Shown piece by piece: positions 36,802-44,216 of a DNA stretch of 64,000 nt. The notes under the pieces were generated by a model that had not been told where the DNA came from, ran no database searches, and was given only the letters and a program-made list of their open reading frames with translations. The stretch covers positions 3,403,247-3,467,246 of the forward strand of contig NZ_CP011971.1 in assembly GCF_001579945.1 (NCBI RefSeq), in the 5' to 3' direction. Position 1 is the stretch's first letter, and each line of letters starts with the position of its first letter. Position numbers and translations under genes: made by a program. The DNA comes from Steroidobacter denitrificans. GTDB taxonomy: Bacteria; Pseudomonadota; Gammaproteobacteria; Steroidobacterales; Steroidobacteraceae.

Positions 36802-36975
36802 GCGCCTGTCCTCGTTGTGTCTGGAATTCGGATCGCGAGCCTGGTGCGTATCTTAACGCGGGTCGACCATGGGCGGGACTTTGATCTGTCCTGAGCCGAC
36901 GACCGCTGACCCACGAAATCTCGGATTCAGGAAATCCGGGACTCAGGCTCACGAATCGGGCTGCACCCGTGCCCG

Positions 36976-38334
36976 CTAAAACGCCCGGCTCTGGCGTCCT
37001 CGCGATTCCCGGAGCATGGACAGCGCGACCTGCAATTCACGATCGCCCTGTTCAAGGATGGACCGGCCGGCTGCATTGCGGATCGCGATCTCATCGGTGC
37101 CAGCCGTAACGCTTTCGTCAACACCGGCAACCTTGGCATCTTCAGCACTTTCGGTACCTTCGACGCTTTCGGCACCTTCGATGCCCGTGCCGACCAGCAC
37201 ATCGGGCATGATACCGCGCTCGTGGATCGACGCGCCGGAAGGTGTGTAATACCGGGAGGTCGTCAGCTTGATCGCACGTCCATCGGACAGCGGCATGACC
37301 GTCTGGACCGAACCCTTGCCGTAGGTTCGGCTTCCGACAAGACGGGCGCGGCCGTGATCCTTCAGGGCAGCGGCGACGATCTCGGATGCAGAGGCGGAGC
37401 CGCCGTTGACCAGCACGACCACGGGCGCACCCTCCAGCATGTCGCCGGGGCCGGCCAACGCTTCGAAACGAGCATCTGCAGTGCGGCCGTCGGCGCTGAC
37501 GATCAGGCCCGATTCCAGGAACAGGTCGGATACGGACACGGCTGCCTCGAGCACGCCACCGGGATTGTCGCGCAGATCGAGTACCAGGCCGCGCAGCGCG
37601 CGGCCATTACGCTTCTTGAGCTTTGCAAGCACCTGCTCCAGATCGGGGGCGGTGGTTTCACTGAAATGCGAGATTTTCACGTACCCCAGATCCGGCTCGG
37701 GCAACTCGCTGGAGACGCTGCGCACATGAACGCTGGCGCGAGCAAGCGTGAACTCCAGCGGTTCATCCAGCGGCTGGCGAGCCACCATGATCTTCACTTG
37801 GGTACCGATACGCCCGCGCATGCGATCGATGGCATCGTTCAGATCATCGGTTTTCACCGATACGCCGTCGACCGCCAGAATCGTATCGCCAGCCTTCAGG
37901 CCGGCGCGCGCCGCCGGCGTGTCCTCGATCGGCGCAACGACCGTGACACGGTTGTTTTCCAGCATTACTTCGATTCCGACACCGGAGTATTCGCCCGAAG
38001 TACCGATGCGGAGTTCCTCGAGTTGCTCGGGATCGAGATACGCCGAGTACGGATCCAGGTCCGCCATCATGCCGCGGATCGCTGCTTCCATGAGTTCCTG
38101 ATCCGAACGTACCTCCACGTATTCGCGCCGCACATGTTCCAATACTTCGGCGAACGTCCGCGCATCACGCCAGGGGATGCTCGGTCTGCCGCCGCCGGAG
38201 GATGATGGTTGATACGAAAGCGCAGGTTGGATTTCGCGCTTGGCCTGGGGCGGATGTCCCAGCGGCAAGCCGAGGCCGATGAGGGTAGCTGCCAGGAGAA
38301 GCACGGAACGAAGCGATGGAAGAGGGAGCGGCAT
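36976..38334 (-). CDS. ctpA: S41 family C-terminal processing peptidase CtpA-like
   Basis: Carboxy-terminal processing protease of 452 residues: signal peptide/anchor, N-terminal helix bundle (FAEVLEHVRREYVEV ... DLDPYSAYLDPEQLEEL), PDZ domain (VGIEVMLENNRVTVVAPIEDTPAARAGLKAGDTILAVDGVSV) and the S41 core with LVLDLRDNPGGVL, the catalytic Ser in GGSASASEI and Lys in SRTYGKGSVQ. The tail after residue ~385 has an acidic Glu/Ser/Ala repeat-like stretch (GAESVEGTESAED). The start at 38334 gives the signal peptide; the frame runs on upstream without homology. It follows envC on the same strand, the usual envC-ctpA pairing in cell-wall turnover. Confidence 0.93.
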   Translation of the reverse strand: MPLPLPSLRSVLLLAATLIGLGLPLGHPPQAKREIQPALSYQPSSSGGGRPSIPWRDARTFAEVLEHVRREYVEVRSDQELMEAAIRGMMADLDPYSAYLDPEQLEELRIGTSGEYSGVGIEVMLENNRVTVVAPIEDTPAARAGLKAGDTILAVDGVSVKTDDLNDAIDRMRGRIGTQVKIMVARQPLDEPLEFTLARASVHVRSVSSELPEPDLGYVKISHFSETTAPDLEQVLAKLKKRNGRALRGLVLDLRDNPGGVLEAAVSVSDLFLESGLIVSADGRTADARFEALAGPGDMLEGAPVVVLVNGGSASASEIVAAALKDHGRARLVGSRTYGKGSVQTVMPLSDGRAIKLTTSRYYTPSGASIHERGIMPDVLVGTGIEGAESVEGTESAEDAKVAGVDESVTAGTDEIAIRNAAGRSILEQGDRELQVALSMLRESRGRQSRAF

Positions 38335-38641
38335 ACGCAAATGCGATAATGGTGTCGAAAAATTCAAGATCGATGCCCGAAAAACACGCGTGAACGCGTC
38401 TGCTGAATAGTACACGGGGTATATCGGCCAATGCGGTACAGGCTGCAGTAAAAGCCTGGCATCCTGCCGCCGGTATGGACCGCGGTCCGCTTTGGACGCT
38501 GCATGGCGATGCGATCCTGCCGAGACCGTCTTGCCGGAGTTCACCGGGGGTAGCCTCTCCTGGACCGGCCGCAGTTGTCTCGCTGAGGTCGTACCGCCTG
38601 GGCGGCCTGAAACCGGCGTCAGAAGGCGCGGGTTTCAGCAG
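38335..38641. other. Intergenic region between envC and ctpA with one hairpin
   Basis: This 307-bp gap has no credible ORF. Just 3' of the envC stop (minus strand) is an 8-bp hairpin, 38607-38614 with 38631-38638 (CTGAAACC/GGTTTCAG, 16-nt loop), which could end or stabilise the envC message; no T run follows. The remainder may hold the ctpA promoter, but no convincing -35/-10 pair is visible. Confidence 0.4.
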
Positions 38642-39826
38642 TCATTTGCGCAGCCAGTCCTGAGGATTAAGCGCCTGCTTGCCTTTGCGAATCTCCAGGT
38701 ACAGGCCGGGCTGGCCGACGGCAGCGTCGCCGACGGCACCGATCGGGTCTCCCGGTTCGACCCGGTCACCGACGCGGCGATACAGTTGTTCGTTATGACC
38801 GTACAGACTCATATAGCCGCCGCCATGGTCGAGCACTATCAGCAAACCCAATCCCGGCAGCCAATCGGCATACACTACGCGGCCATAATAGGGCGCGCGA
38901 ACCTCGGTTCCGCGCGCCGCTCCGATCACCAGCCCCTGCCATTTCAGGGGGCCACCGGAGCGCAGTTGGCCAAAACGCGCCAGCACGGAGCCCTTGACGG
39001 GCCAGGGCAGCTTGCCTCTGATCTGCTGGAACGGCCGCTCGGCCAGTTCTGGAAATTCCTCGATCGCCCGGCGCAATTCCTCGACCAATTTTTCCAGTGC
39101 GCGCGCATCGCGCTGGAGTTTTGTCAACTCGTCGTTGCGTGTCTTGAGCGTAGATTGCACCTGCGCCAGCGTACGGGCACGCTGGCTGCGTGCACCGGCC
39201 AGCGCTCGTACATCGCGCTCCTGCTCCTGCTCCAGGGTTTTTAACCGGAGGGTCTCGGCACTGATGCGTTCGGCCAGCAATTCAAGGTGGGCAAGATGTT
39301 CGCCGATAGAGGTGATACGTTCCGCGCGTACCCGGCTGAAATAACCATAGTAGGCCATCATGCGTCCTAGCTGTGTCGGATTTCCTTGATTTAACAATAA
39401 CTTGAGATGCTCCTGACGGCCATTGATATAGGCTGTCGTCAATTCGCCCGCCAGGGCGTCACGTTCGCCGGCGATCTTGCCGCGAGTGTCCGCCTGCTCC
39501 ATGCCGAGTTCGGTCAGTCGGCGCTCGGCGGCGATGCGGTTGCTGCGCACCGCGGCCAGGCGCTCGCGCGCTGCCTGAATATCGAGATCGGCCTTCTTGA
39601 GCTGTCCGGTGAGGGCATCGCGCCGTTCGGCTTCTGTATGGATGGCCTTACGGATGGATTCGATGCGGTTCTTGACCTGCTTCAGCTCGGCCTCCTTGGC
39701 GCCGACCTGCGCCTGGGCGCCTTGAAAGGCGGTCAGGCAAAGCAGTACTGGAACGACCAGGCGCGTGGCCGATACTCGCGTTTCACACAGCCATGCAGGC
39801 AATTGCCCGCGGGTCAGGTTCAGCAT
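38642..39826 (-). CDS. envC: EnvC-like murein hydrolase activator (degenerate M23 domain)
   Basis: Periplasmic protein of 394 residues: signal peptide (VLLCLTAFQGAQA), a long coiled coil (about residues 40-265, rich in Glu/Arg/Leu heptads) and a C-terminal LytM/M23 domain. The metal-binding residues of active M23 enzymes are missing: the HxGxD position reads LKWQGLVIG and the HxH position reads GLYLEIRKG. This is the pattern of EnvC, which activates division amidases rather than cutting peptidoglycan itself. The start at 39826 was chosen by the signal peptide. It is divergent from the rhodanese gene and upstream of ctpA. Confidence 0.93.
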   Translation of the reverse strand: MLNLTRGQLPAWLCETRVSATRLVVPVLLCLTAFQGAQAQVGAKEAELKQVKNRIESIRKAIHTEAERRDALTGQLKKADLDIQAARERLAAVRSNRIAAERRLTELGMEQADTRGKIAGERDALAGELTTAYINGRQEHLKLLLNQGNPTQLGRMMAYYGYFSRVRAERITSIGEHLAHLELLAERISAETLRLKTLEQEQERDVRALAGARSQRARTLAQVQSTLKTRNDELTKLQRDARALEKLVEELRRAIEEFPELAERPFQQIRGKLPWPVKGSVLARFGQLRSGGPLKWQGLVIGAARGTEVRAPYYGRVVYADWLPGLGLLIVLDHGGGYMSLYGHNEQLYRRVGDRVEPGDPIGAVGDAAVGQPGLYLEIRKGKQALNPQDWLRK

Positions 39827-39986
39827 CCGGGCCGGCCTGAGCAGACGCCTCGAAACGACGGCCAAGCCAGCAGAAATGCCTGTTGCTATACTGCACGACC
39901 TTCTGGACGATGCTTCGAGATCTTCCAGAATGACATCCTCCTGTTCCGTGGGTCGCTTCCGGGCAGCCCGAATGGATCGAAGTGCA

Positions 39987-40460
39987 ATGAATCGTTTCTT
40001 TGAGTACACCACCAACCATCCGTTCCTGGTCGCTGCAGCGGCAATTCTCGCCGTTCTTGGCCTCATGATCGAGATGCGCCAGCGTACCCATGGCTCACGG
40101 GCCGTGGGGCCGGTCGATGCGGTACGGCTGGCAAACAGCGGCGCGTTGTTCCTGGACGTGCGCGAAACCAAGGACTTCGATGCCGGGCATATCATCGACG
40201 CGCGTCATGTACCGGCCGCATCGCTGGGCGACCGCGCCGAGTCTCTCAAACGCTACAAGGACAAGCCTATCGTCGTTTACTGCGACGGCGGCCTGACTTC
40301 GGCAGGAGCAGCGCGTACCCTGCGGGCAGCGGGCTTCGGCAAGGTAGTGACATTGCGCGGCGGATTGCAAGGCTGGCGCCAGGAAAATCTGCCTGTGCTC
40401 AGCAAAGGTGCGGAGCGTCAACAAGCCGGCAAGCCGGGCAAGTCAGGAAAACCGTCATGA
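39987..40460 (+). CDS. Membrane-anchored rhodanese-like protein (YibN type)
   Basis: Rhodanese-fold protein of 157 residues with an N-terminal membrane helix (HPFLVAAAAILAVLGLMIEM) and one rhodanese domain: ALFLDVRETKDFDAGHIIDARHVP and the active-site loop VVYCDGGLTSAGAARTL with the catalytic Cys. The C-terminus is a Gly/Lys-rich tail. It matches YibN, which precedes grxC-secB-gpsA in enterics and other gammaproteobacteria, and here also overlaps grxC by ATGA. Sulfur transfer is presumed; the physiological substrate is unknown. Confidence 0.9.
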   Translation: MNRFFEYTTNHPFLVAAAAILAVLGLMIEMRQRTHGSRAVGPVDAVRLANSGALFLDVRETKDFDAGHIIDARHVPAASLGDRAESLKRYKDKPIVVYCDGGLTSAGAARTLRAAGFGKVVTLRGGLQGWRQENLPVLSKGAERQQAGKPGKSGKPS

Positions 40461-40768
40461 GCGGCCGCGATGCATCTTCACTCGAAACTGCGGGCAGTGG
40501 CCCAGGCATCGTCATGTATACCACCGGCACATGCAGCTACTGCTGGCGAGCACGTGATCTATTGGAGCACAAGGGCGCTGCCTTCCATGAAATCAGGGTG
40601 GACAAGGACGTCGAGCAACGTGAGGTGATGCGACAGCGCAGCGGCCGCCGCACAGTACCGCAGATCTTCATCGGCGAGCAGCATATCGGGGGGTATGATG
40701 ATCTGGCGAAACTGGAGCGTACCGGAAAGCTGGATCCCCTGCTGGCACCCTACCTGAAGCCCGCTTGA
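40457..40768 (+). CDS. grxC: Glutaredoxin 3 (GrxC)
   Basis: Glutaredoxin of 103 residues with a non-conserved ~16-residue leader before IVMYTTGTCSYCWRARDLL. The redox motif is CSYC in place of the CPYC of E. coli Grx3. The glutathione-binding TVPQIF loop and IGGYDDLAKLE segment are intact. It reduces disulfides with glutathione. Start overlaps the rhodanese stop; secB follows after 130 bp. Confidence 0.95.
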   Translation: MSGRDASSLETAGSGPGIVMYTTGTCSYCWRARDLLEHKGAAFHEIRVDKDVEQREVMRQRSGRRTVPQIFIGEQHIGGYDDLAKLERTGKLDPLLAPYLKPA

Positions 40769-40898
40769 GACAAGTCGAGGCGTCCAGACAATACCTGACG
40801 GCTGATTCGCCGGGGATCCTGCGGGTTGTTCCGGCACCGGATCCGAAAAGTCGACCGATTTTAGAAACGCTTTAATTTCGATTACGAGGGTTTAAACC

Positions 40899-41405
40899 AT
40901 GGCTGACGAAGCACCCGCCGCAAACGGACAGGCCGTCGATCCCAACGCACCGCAGTTCGCGCCGCAGGCGGTCTATGTGAAGGACGTCTCTTACGAGGCG
41001 CCCGGCGGCCCGCGCATCGCCCCGGATGCGGCGAATCCCACCATCAACCTGAATCTGAACACCTCGGTGACCGATCTGGGAGGCGATCTCAAGGAGGTTG
41101 TGCTGACGGTGCGCGTAGAGGCTCAAGCCGCAGAAAAAACCGCCTGGCTGATCGAACTGCAGCAGGCCGGGGCTTTCGGTATCCGTAACGTACCTGCCGC
41201 GGATGCACAACGCCTACTCGGCATCTTTTGTCCGACCTACCTGCTGCCGTACGCGCGCCAGGTGGTGTCCGACCTGCTTTCGAAGGGTGGCTTTCCGCCA
41301 TTTCTGCTGCCGCCCGTCAATTTCGAGGCACTGTTCAATCAGGCCGCCGAAAGGGCGCAGCAGCAGCAACAGCAGCCGCAGGCACCTGCGACCCCGGTGA
41401 ACTGA
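40899..41405 (+). CDS. secB: Protein-export chaperone SecB
   Basis: SecB of 168 residues, the tetrameric chaperone that holds preproteins for SecA. It has VYVKDVSYEAPGGP, LNLNTSVTDLGGDLKEVVLTVRVEA and the C-terminal RQVVSDLLSKGGFPPFLLPPVNFEALFNQ of the family. The tail is extended by a run of six Gln and a Pro/Ala-rich end (CAG/CAA-rich DNA at 41361-41380), and the N-terminus has a short Ala/Pro leader. Its own AT-richer upstream region (TTTAATTTCG) may carry a promoter. gpsA follows after 7 bp. Confidence 0.96.
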   Translation: MADEAPAANGQAVDPNAPQFAPQAVYVKDVSYEAPGGPRIAPDAANPTINLNLNTSVTDLGGDLKEVVLTVRVEAQAAEKTAWLIELQQAGAFGIRNVPAADAQRLLGIFCPTYLLPYARQVVSDLLSKGGFPPFLLPPVNFEALFNQAAERAQQQQQQPQAPATPVN

Positions 41406-41412
41406 TCTCGCC

Positions 41413-42447
41413 ATGTCGATCGCGCCGTCCACGGAAGCTTCCGTGGACACGACATGCGTCGTGTTGGGAGCCGGCTCCTGGGGAACCGCGCTCGCCATTC
41501 AGCTGGCCAGGCTCGATCGCCCCACGGTGCTGTGGGGCCGTGATCCGGCGCAGCTGACCAGGCTCGCACAGGAACGCCGGAATGTACGCTACCTGCCCGA
41601 GGCGACCTTTCCCGCAGCGTTGAATATAGAACCGGCGCTGGGCCAGGCCGTGCGTGCCGGCCGTGACGTGCTGCTGGCGGTACCCAGCCACGCCCTGCGC
41701 GCCATGCTGCTGGATATCCTCCCCCATCTTCAGGCCGGTGCCCGGGTCAGCTGGGCGACCAAGGGCTTCGAGTGCGACACCGGTCTGCTGCCTCATCAAG
41801 TGGCACGCCAGATCCTGGGCGAACAGGTGGCAACTGCCGTCGTATCCGGCCCGACTTTCGCCCGCGAGGTCGGTGCCGGACTGCCTACCGCCATGACGGT
41901 GGCTGCAGCCGATCCGGAGTTCGCCAGGCATCTGGCGAAACGCTTGTCCGGTGAGAATTTTCGCGCCTATACCTCCAGCGATGTCGTCGGCGTGGAAGTC
42001 GGGGGAGCTGTCAAGAATGTCCTGGCGATCGGCGCCGGCATTTCCGATGGTCTGGACTTCGGCGCAAATACGCGCATCGCCCTCATCACGCGCGGCCTGG
42101 CCGAGATGACTCGCCTCGGCGTGGCTCTCGGGGCACGGCAGGAAACTTTCATGGGGCTGGCGGGCCTCGGCGATCTGGTGCTTACCTGTACCGATGACCA
42201 GTCGCGTAATCGGCGCTTCGGACTGGCATTGGCCACAGGTGAGAAGGTGGATGCCGCCCAACGGGGCATCGGACAAATCGTCGAAGGCGTGCGTGCGGCG
42301 CATGCAGTGCGAGACGTCGCCCGGCGTCTGCAGGTGGAGATGCCCATCTGCGAGCAGGTATACCGAGTCGTCTACGAGCAGGTATCGCCGCGAGACGCGG
42401 TGAAGGAACTGATGGCTCGGGCATTGAAATCCGAGATACCGGCCTGA
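41413..42447 (+). CDS. gpsA: NAD(P)-dependent glycerol-3-phosphate dehydrogenase GpsA
   Basis: GpsA of 344 residues, which reduces dihydroxyacetone phosphate to sn-glycerol-3-phosphate for phospholipid synthesis. The Rossmann loop VLGAGSWGTALAIQLA, the VSGPTFAREV and GGAVKNVLAIGAGISDGL motifs (catalytic Lys in VKN) and GLAGLGDLVLTCTDDQSRNRRFG are all present. ATG start just behind secB, conserved order secB-gpsA. About ten leading residues are variable. Confidence 0.96.
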   Translation: MSIAPSTEASVDTTCVVLGAGSWGTALAIQLARLDRPTVLWGRDPAQLTRLAQERRNVRYLPEATFPAALNIEPALGQAVRAGRDVLLAVPSHALRAMLLDILPHLQAGARVSWATKGFECDTGLLPHQVARQILGEQVATAVVSGPTFAREVGAGLPTAMTVAAADPEFARHLAKRLSGENFRAYTSSDVVGVEVGGAVKNVLAIGAGISDGLDFGANTRIALITRGLAEMTRLGVALGARQETFMGLAGLGDLVLTCTDDQSRNRRFGLALATGEKVDAAQRGIGQIVEGVRAAHAVRDVARRLQVEMPICEQVYRVVYEQVSPRDAVKELMARALKSEIPA

Positions 42448-42519
42448 GCCAGCCTGTTCAAGCCGGCATGGCGGGGGCCACCAAGTCAAGAATCCCTGGC
42501 GTAAACCATTTCAGGGGTA

Positions 42520-42591
42520 GCAGTTCCGCCCATGGCCCTTGTTAGCCGTGCCTTCGGGATTCAGGCTAACAAGGGCCATGGGCGGAACTGC
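42520..42591. repeat. Long hairpin with conserved 16-nt loop, copy 2
   Basis: A perfect 28-bp stem (42520-42547 with 42564-42591) encloses exactly the 16-nt loop GTGCCTTCGGGATTCA, 72 nt after the gpsA stop and 55 nt before the convergent trmL stop. The same loop tops the stem at 24353-24417. The stem sequence is related at its base (CCGCCCA) and diverges inward by paired changes. No T run follows. Confidence 0.88.
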
Positions 42592-42646
42592 CTATCAGTG
42601 ACGGGTAGGCAACCCCGAACACGGAAGCGAAACTGCTCTTGCCGGC

Positions 42647-43132
42647 TTATTCAGCCCCTGCGAAGCCCTGCTGGCGCCAAGCCTCGTAGATCAGTACGGC
42701 TGCCGCATTCGACAGGTTGAGGCTGCGATTTCCGGCCTGCATCGGCAGGCGCAGGCGTCGCTGGGGCGGGCAGCAGGCCAGTATGGTCTCGGGCAGGCCC
42801 CGCGTCTCCGGCCCGAACAGGAAGGCGTCACCGGGCGCGAAACGTACGGTGTCATAGCGAGTCATTGCCTTGCTGGACAAAGCGAACCAGCGCGGCAAGC
42901 GCAGTGCGGTCATGCATTCGTCCAGGGTATCCCAAGCCGTGACCTGGGCCAGTTCGGCATAATCCATGCCGGCACGGCGAACGGCCTTTTCCCCGATATC
43001 GAAGCCCAGGGGACGGATCAGATGCAGCCGCGCTCCAGTGTTGGCACACAGGCGAATGACATTGCCGGTGTTGGGCGGAATTTCCGGCTGATACAAGATG
43101 ACGTGGAACACTCGCGGAGTGTGCCAAAGCAT
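42647..43132 (-). CDS. trmL: tRNA (cytidine/uridine-34-2'-O)-methyltransferase TrmL
   Basis: SPOUT-class methyltransferase of 161 residues that 2'-O-methylates the wobble base of tRNA-Leu isoacceptors. It has FHVILYQPEIPPNTGNVIRLCANTGARLHLIRPLGF and the trefoil-knot SAM site FLFGPETRGLP ... LRLPMQAGNRSLNLSNAAAVLIYEAWRQ. The start at 43132 adds seven residues before the family core; GTG at 43111 is an alternative. It sits near gpsA as in E. coli, convergent across the hairpin repeat. Confidence 0.95.
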   Translation of the reverse strand: MLWHTPRVFHVILYQPEIPPNTGNVIRLCANTGARLHLIRPLGFDIGEKAVRRAGMDYAELAQVTAWDTLDECMTALRLPRWFALSSKAMTRYDTVRFAPGDAFLFGPETRGLPETILACCPPQRRLRLPMQAGNRSLNLSNAAAVLIYEAWRQQGFAGAE

Positions 43133-43247
43133 GGACGACTGCGGCTACACTATCCCATGCTGCCCATCCGGACTTCCGAGCGGTGGTTGCGCCGTTCGAT
43201 GTCTCTCACCGATCTTCGATCTCACCCACGAGTACACTTGGCTGCCC

Positions 43248-44216
43248 ATGTCCGCTGACCTGTCCGTCAATCTTTGCGGCCTCGAGCTCGCTTCGCCGAT
43301 CGTCCTGCTGTCCGGCTGTGTCGGCTTCGGCGAGGAATATACTCGCGTGGAGGGTTTCTCGAATCGGGATGCAGGCGCGATCGTGCTGAAGGGGACCACC
43401 CTGGAGCCACGCCTGGGCAATCCGCCGCACCGGGTCTATGAAACCCCCATGGGCATGCTCAACGCCATCGGCCTGCAAAACCCCGGCGTCGACCAGGTGG
43501 TCAGCAAAATCCTGCCAAGCCTGGATTTCAGTGAAACCCGCTTCATTGCCAATGTCTGCGGCTCCACGATCGAGGACTATGTCGAGGTGACGCGACGCTT
43601 CGAGGATTCCCCCATCGATGCCATCGAGATCAATATCTCCTGCCCGAACATCAAGGAAGGCGGCGTACAATTCGGCAACGTCCCCGAGATGTCCGGCCGG
43701 GTGGTCGCAGCGTGCCGGGCGGTCACCCGCAAGCCGCTGATCACCAAACTTTCGCCCAACCAGACGGACATCCGCGAGAACGCACGTCATTGCATCGACG
43801 CCGGCACGGACGCGCTGGCGGTAATCAACACCGTCATGGGCATGGCCATCGACGTGAACACCCGCAAACCGGTCATCGGCAACGTGCAGGGCGGTCTGTC
43901 GGGGCCGGCGATCAAACCGATCGCGCTGCTCAAGGTGCACCAGGTCTACGAAGTGGCGCGACGGCATGCCATCCCGATCATCGGACAGGGCGGTATCTGT
44001 TCGGCAAACGATGCGCTGGAATTCCTGATGGCCGGCGCCACCGCCATAGGCGTGGGCACAGCGTTATTCTACGATCCCCTGGTCTGCCGGAAAATCAACG
44101 CCGGGCTGCGCGACTATCTGGCGCGTCATGGACTGAGTTCGCTCAGCGAGCTGACCGGTAGCTCCAGCGCGCACGCCGTCAATCATCCATCTGCAGCTCC
44201 TTCAACTTGCGGGTGA
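43248..44216 (+). CDS. pyrD: Dihydroorotate dehydrogenase, class 1B-like catalytic subunit
   Basis: FMN-dependent dihydroorotate dehydrogenase of 322 residues, the fourth step of pyrimidine synthesis. It resembles cytosolic class 1 enzymes: LELASPIVLLSGCVGFGEEY at the N-terminus, NISCPNIKEGGVQFG with the catalytic Cys (class 2 enzymes use Ser), KLSPNQTDI, NTVMGMAIDVNTRKP and GGLSGPAIKPIAL. There is no N-terminal membrane helix as in the quinone-linked class 2 PyrD usual in gammaproteobacteria. The class 1B partner PyrK is not adjacent. Start at 43248 follows the family. Its 3' end overlaps the convergent ntrC gene by 38 bp. Confidence 0.9.
   Translation: MSADLSVNLCGLELASPIVLLSGCVGFGEEYTRVEGFSNRDAGAIVLKGTTLEPRLGNPPHRVYETPMGMLNAIGLQNPGVDQVVSKILPSLDFSETRFIANVCGSTIEDYVEVTRRFEDSPIDAIEINISCPNIKEGGVQFGNVPEMSGRVVAACRAVTRKPLITKLSPNQTDIRENARHCIDAGTDALAVINTVMGMAIDVNTRKPVIGNVQGGLSGPAIKPIALLKVHQVYEVARRHAIPIIGQGGICSANDALEFLMAGATAIGVGTALFYDPLVCRKINAGLRDYLARHGLSSLSELTGSSSAHAVNHPSAAPSTCG

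Noticed and set aside
36866..36880. CCATGGGCGGGACT as a third copy of the conserved-loop hairpin
   Set aside because: It resembles one outer stem arm, but no matching opposite arm or GTGCCTTCGGGATTCA loop is nearby.
38642..39826. Active M23 endopeptidase
   Set aside because: The zinc-binding HxGxD and HxH residues are absent, so an amidase activator (EnvC) is the better call.
42592..42646. Small RNA gene between the hairpin and trmL
   Set aside because: No promoter or terminator pair is visible and the stretch is too short to support a call.
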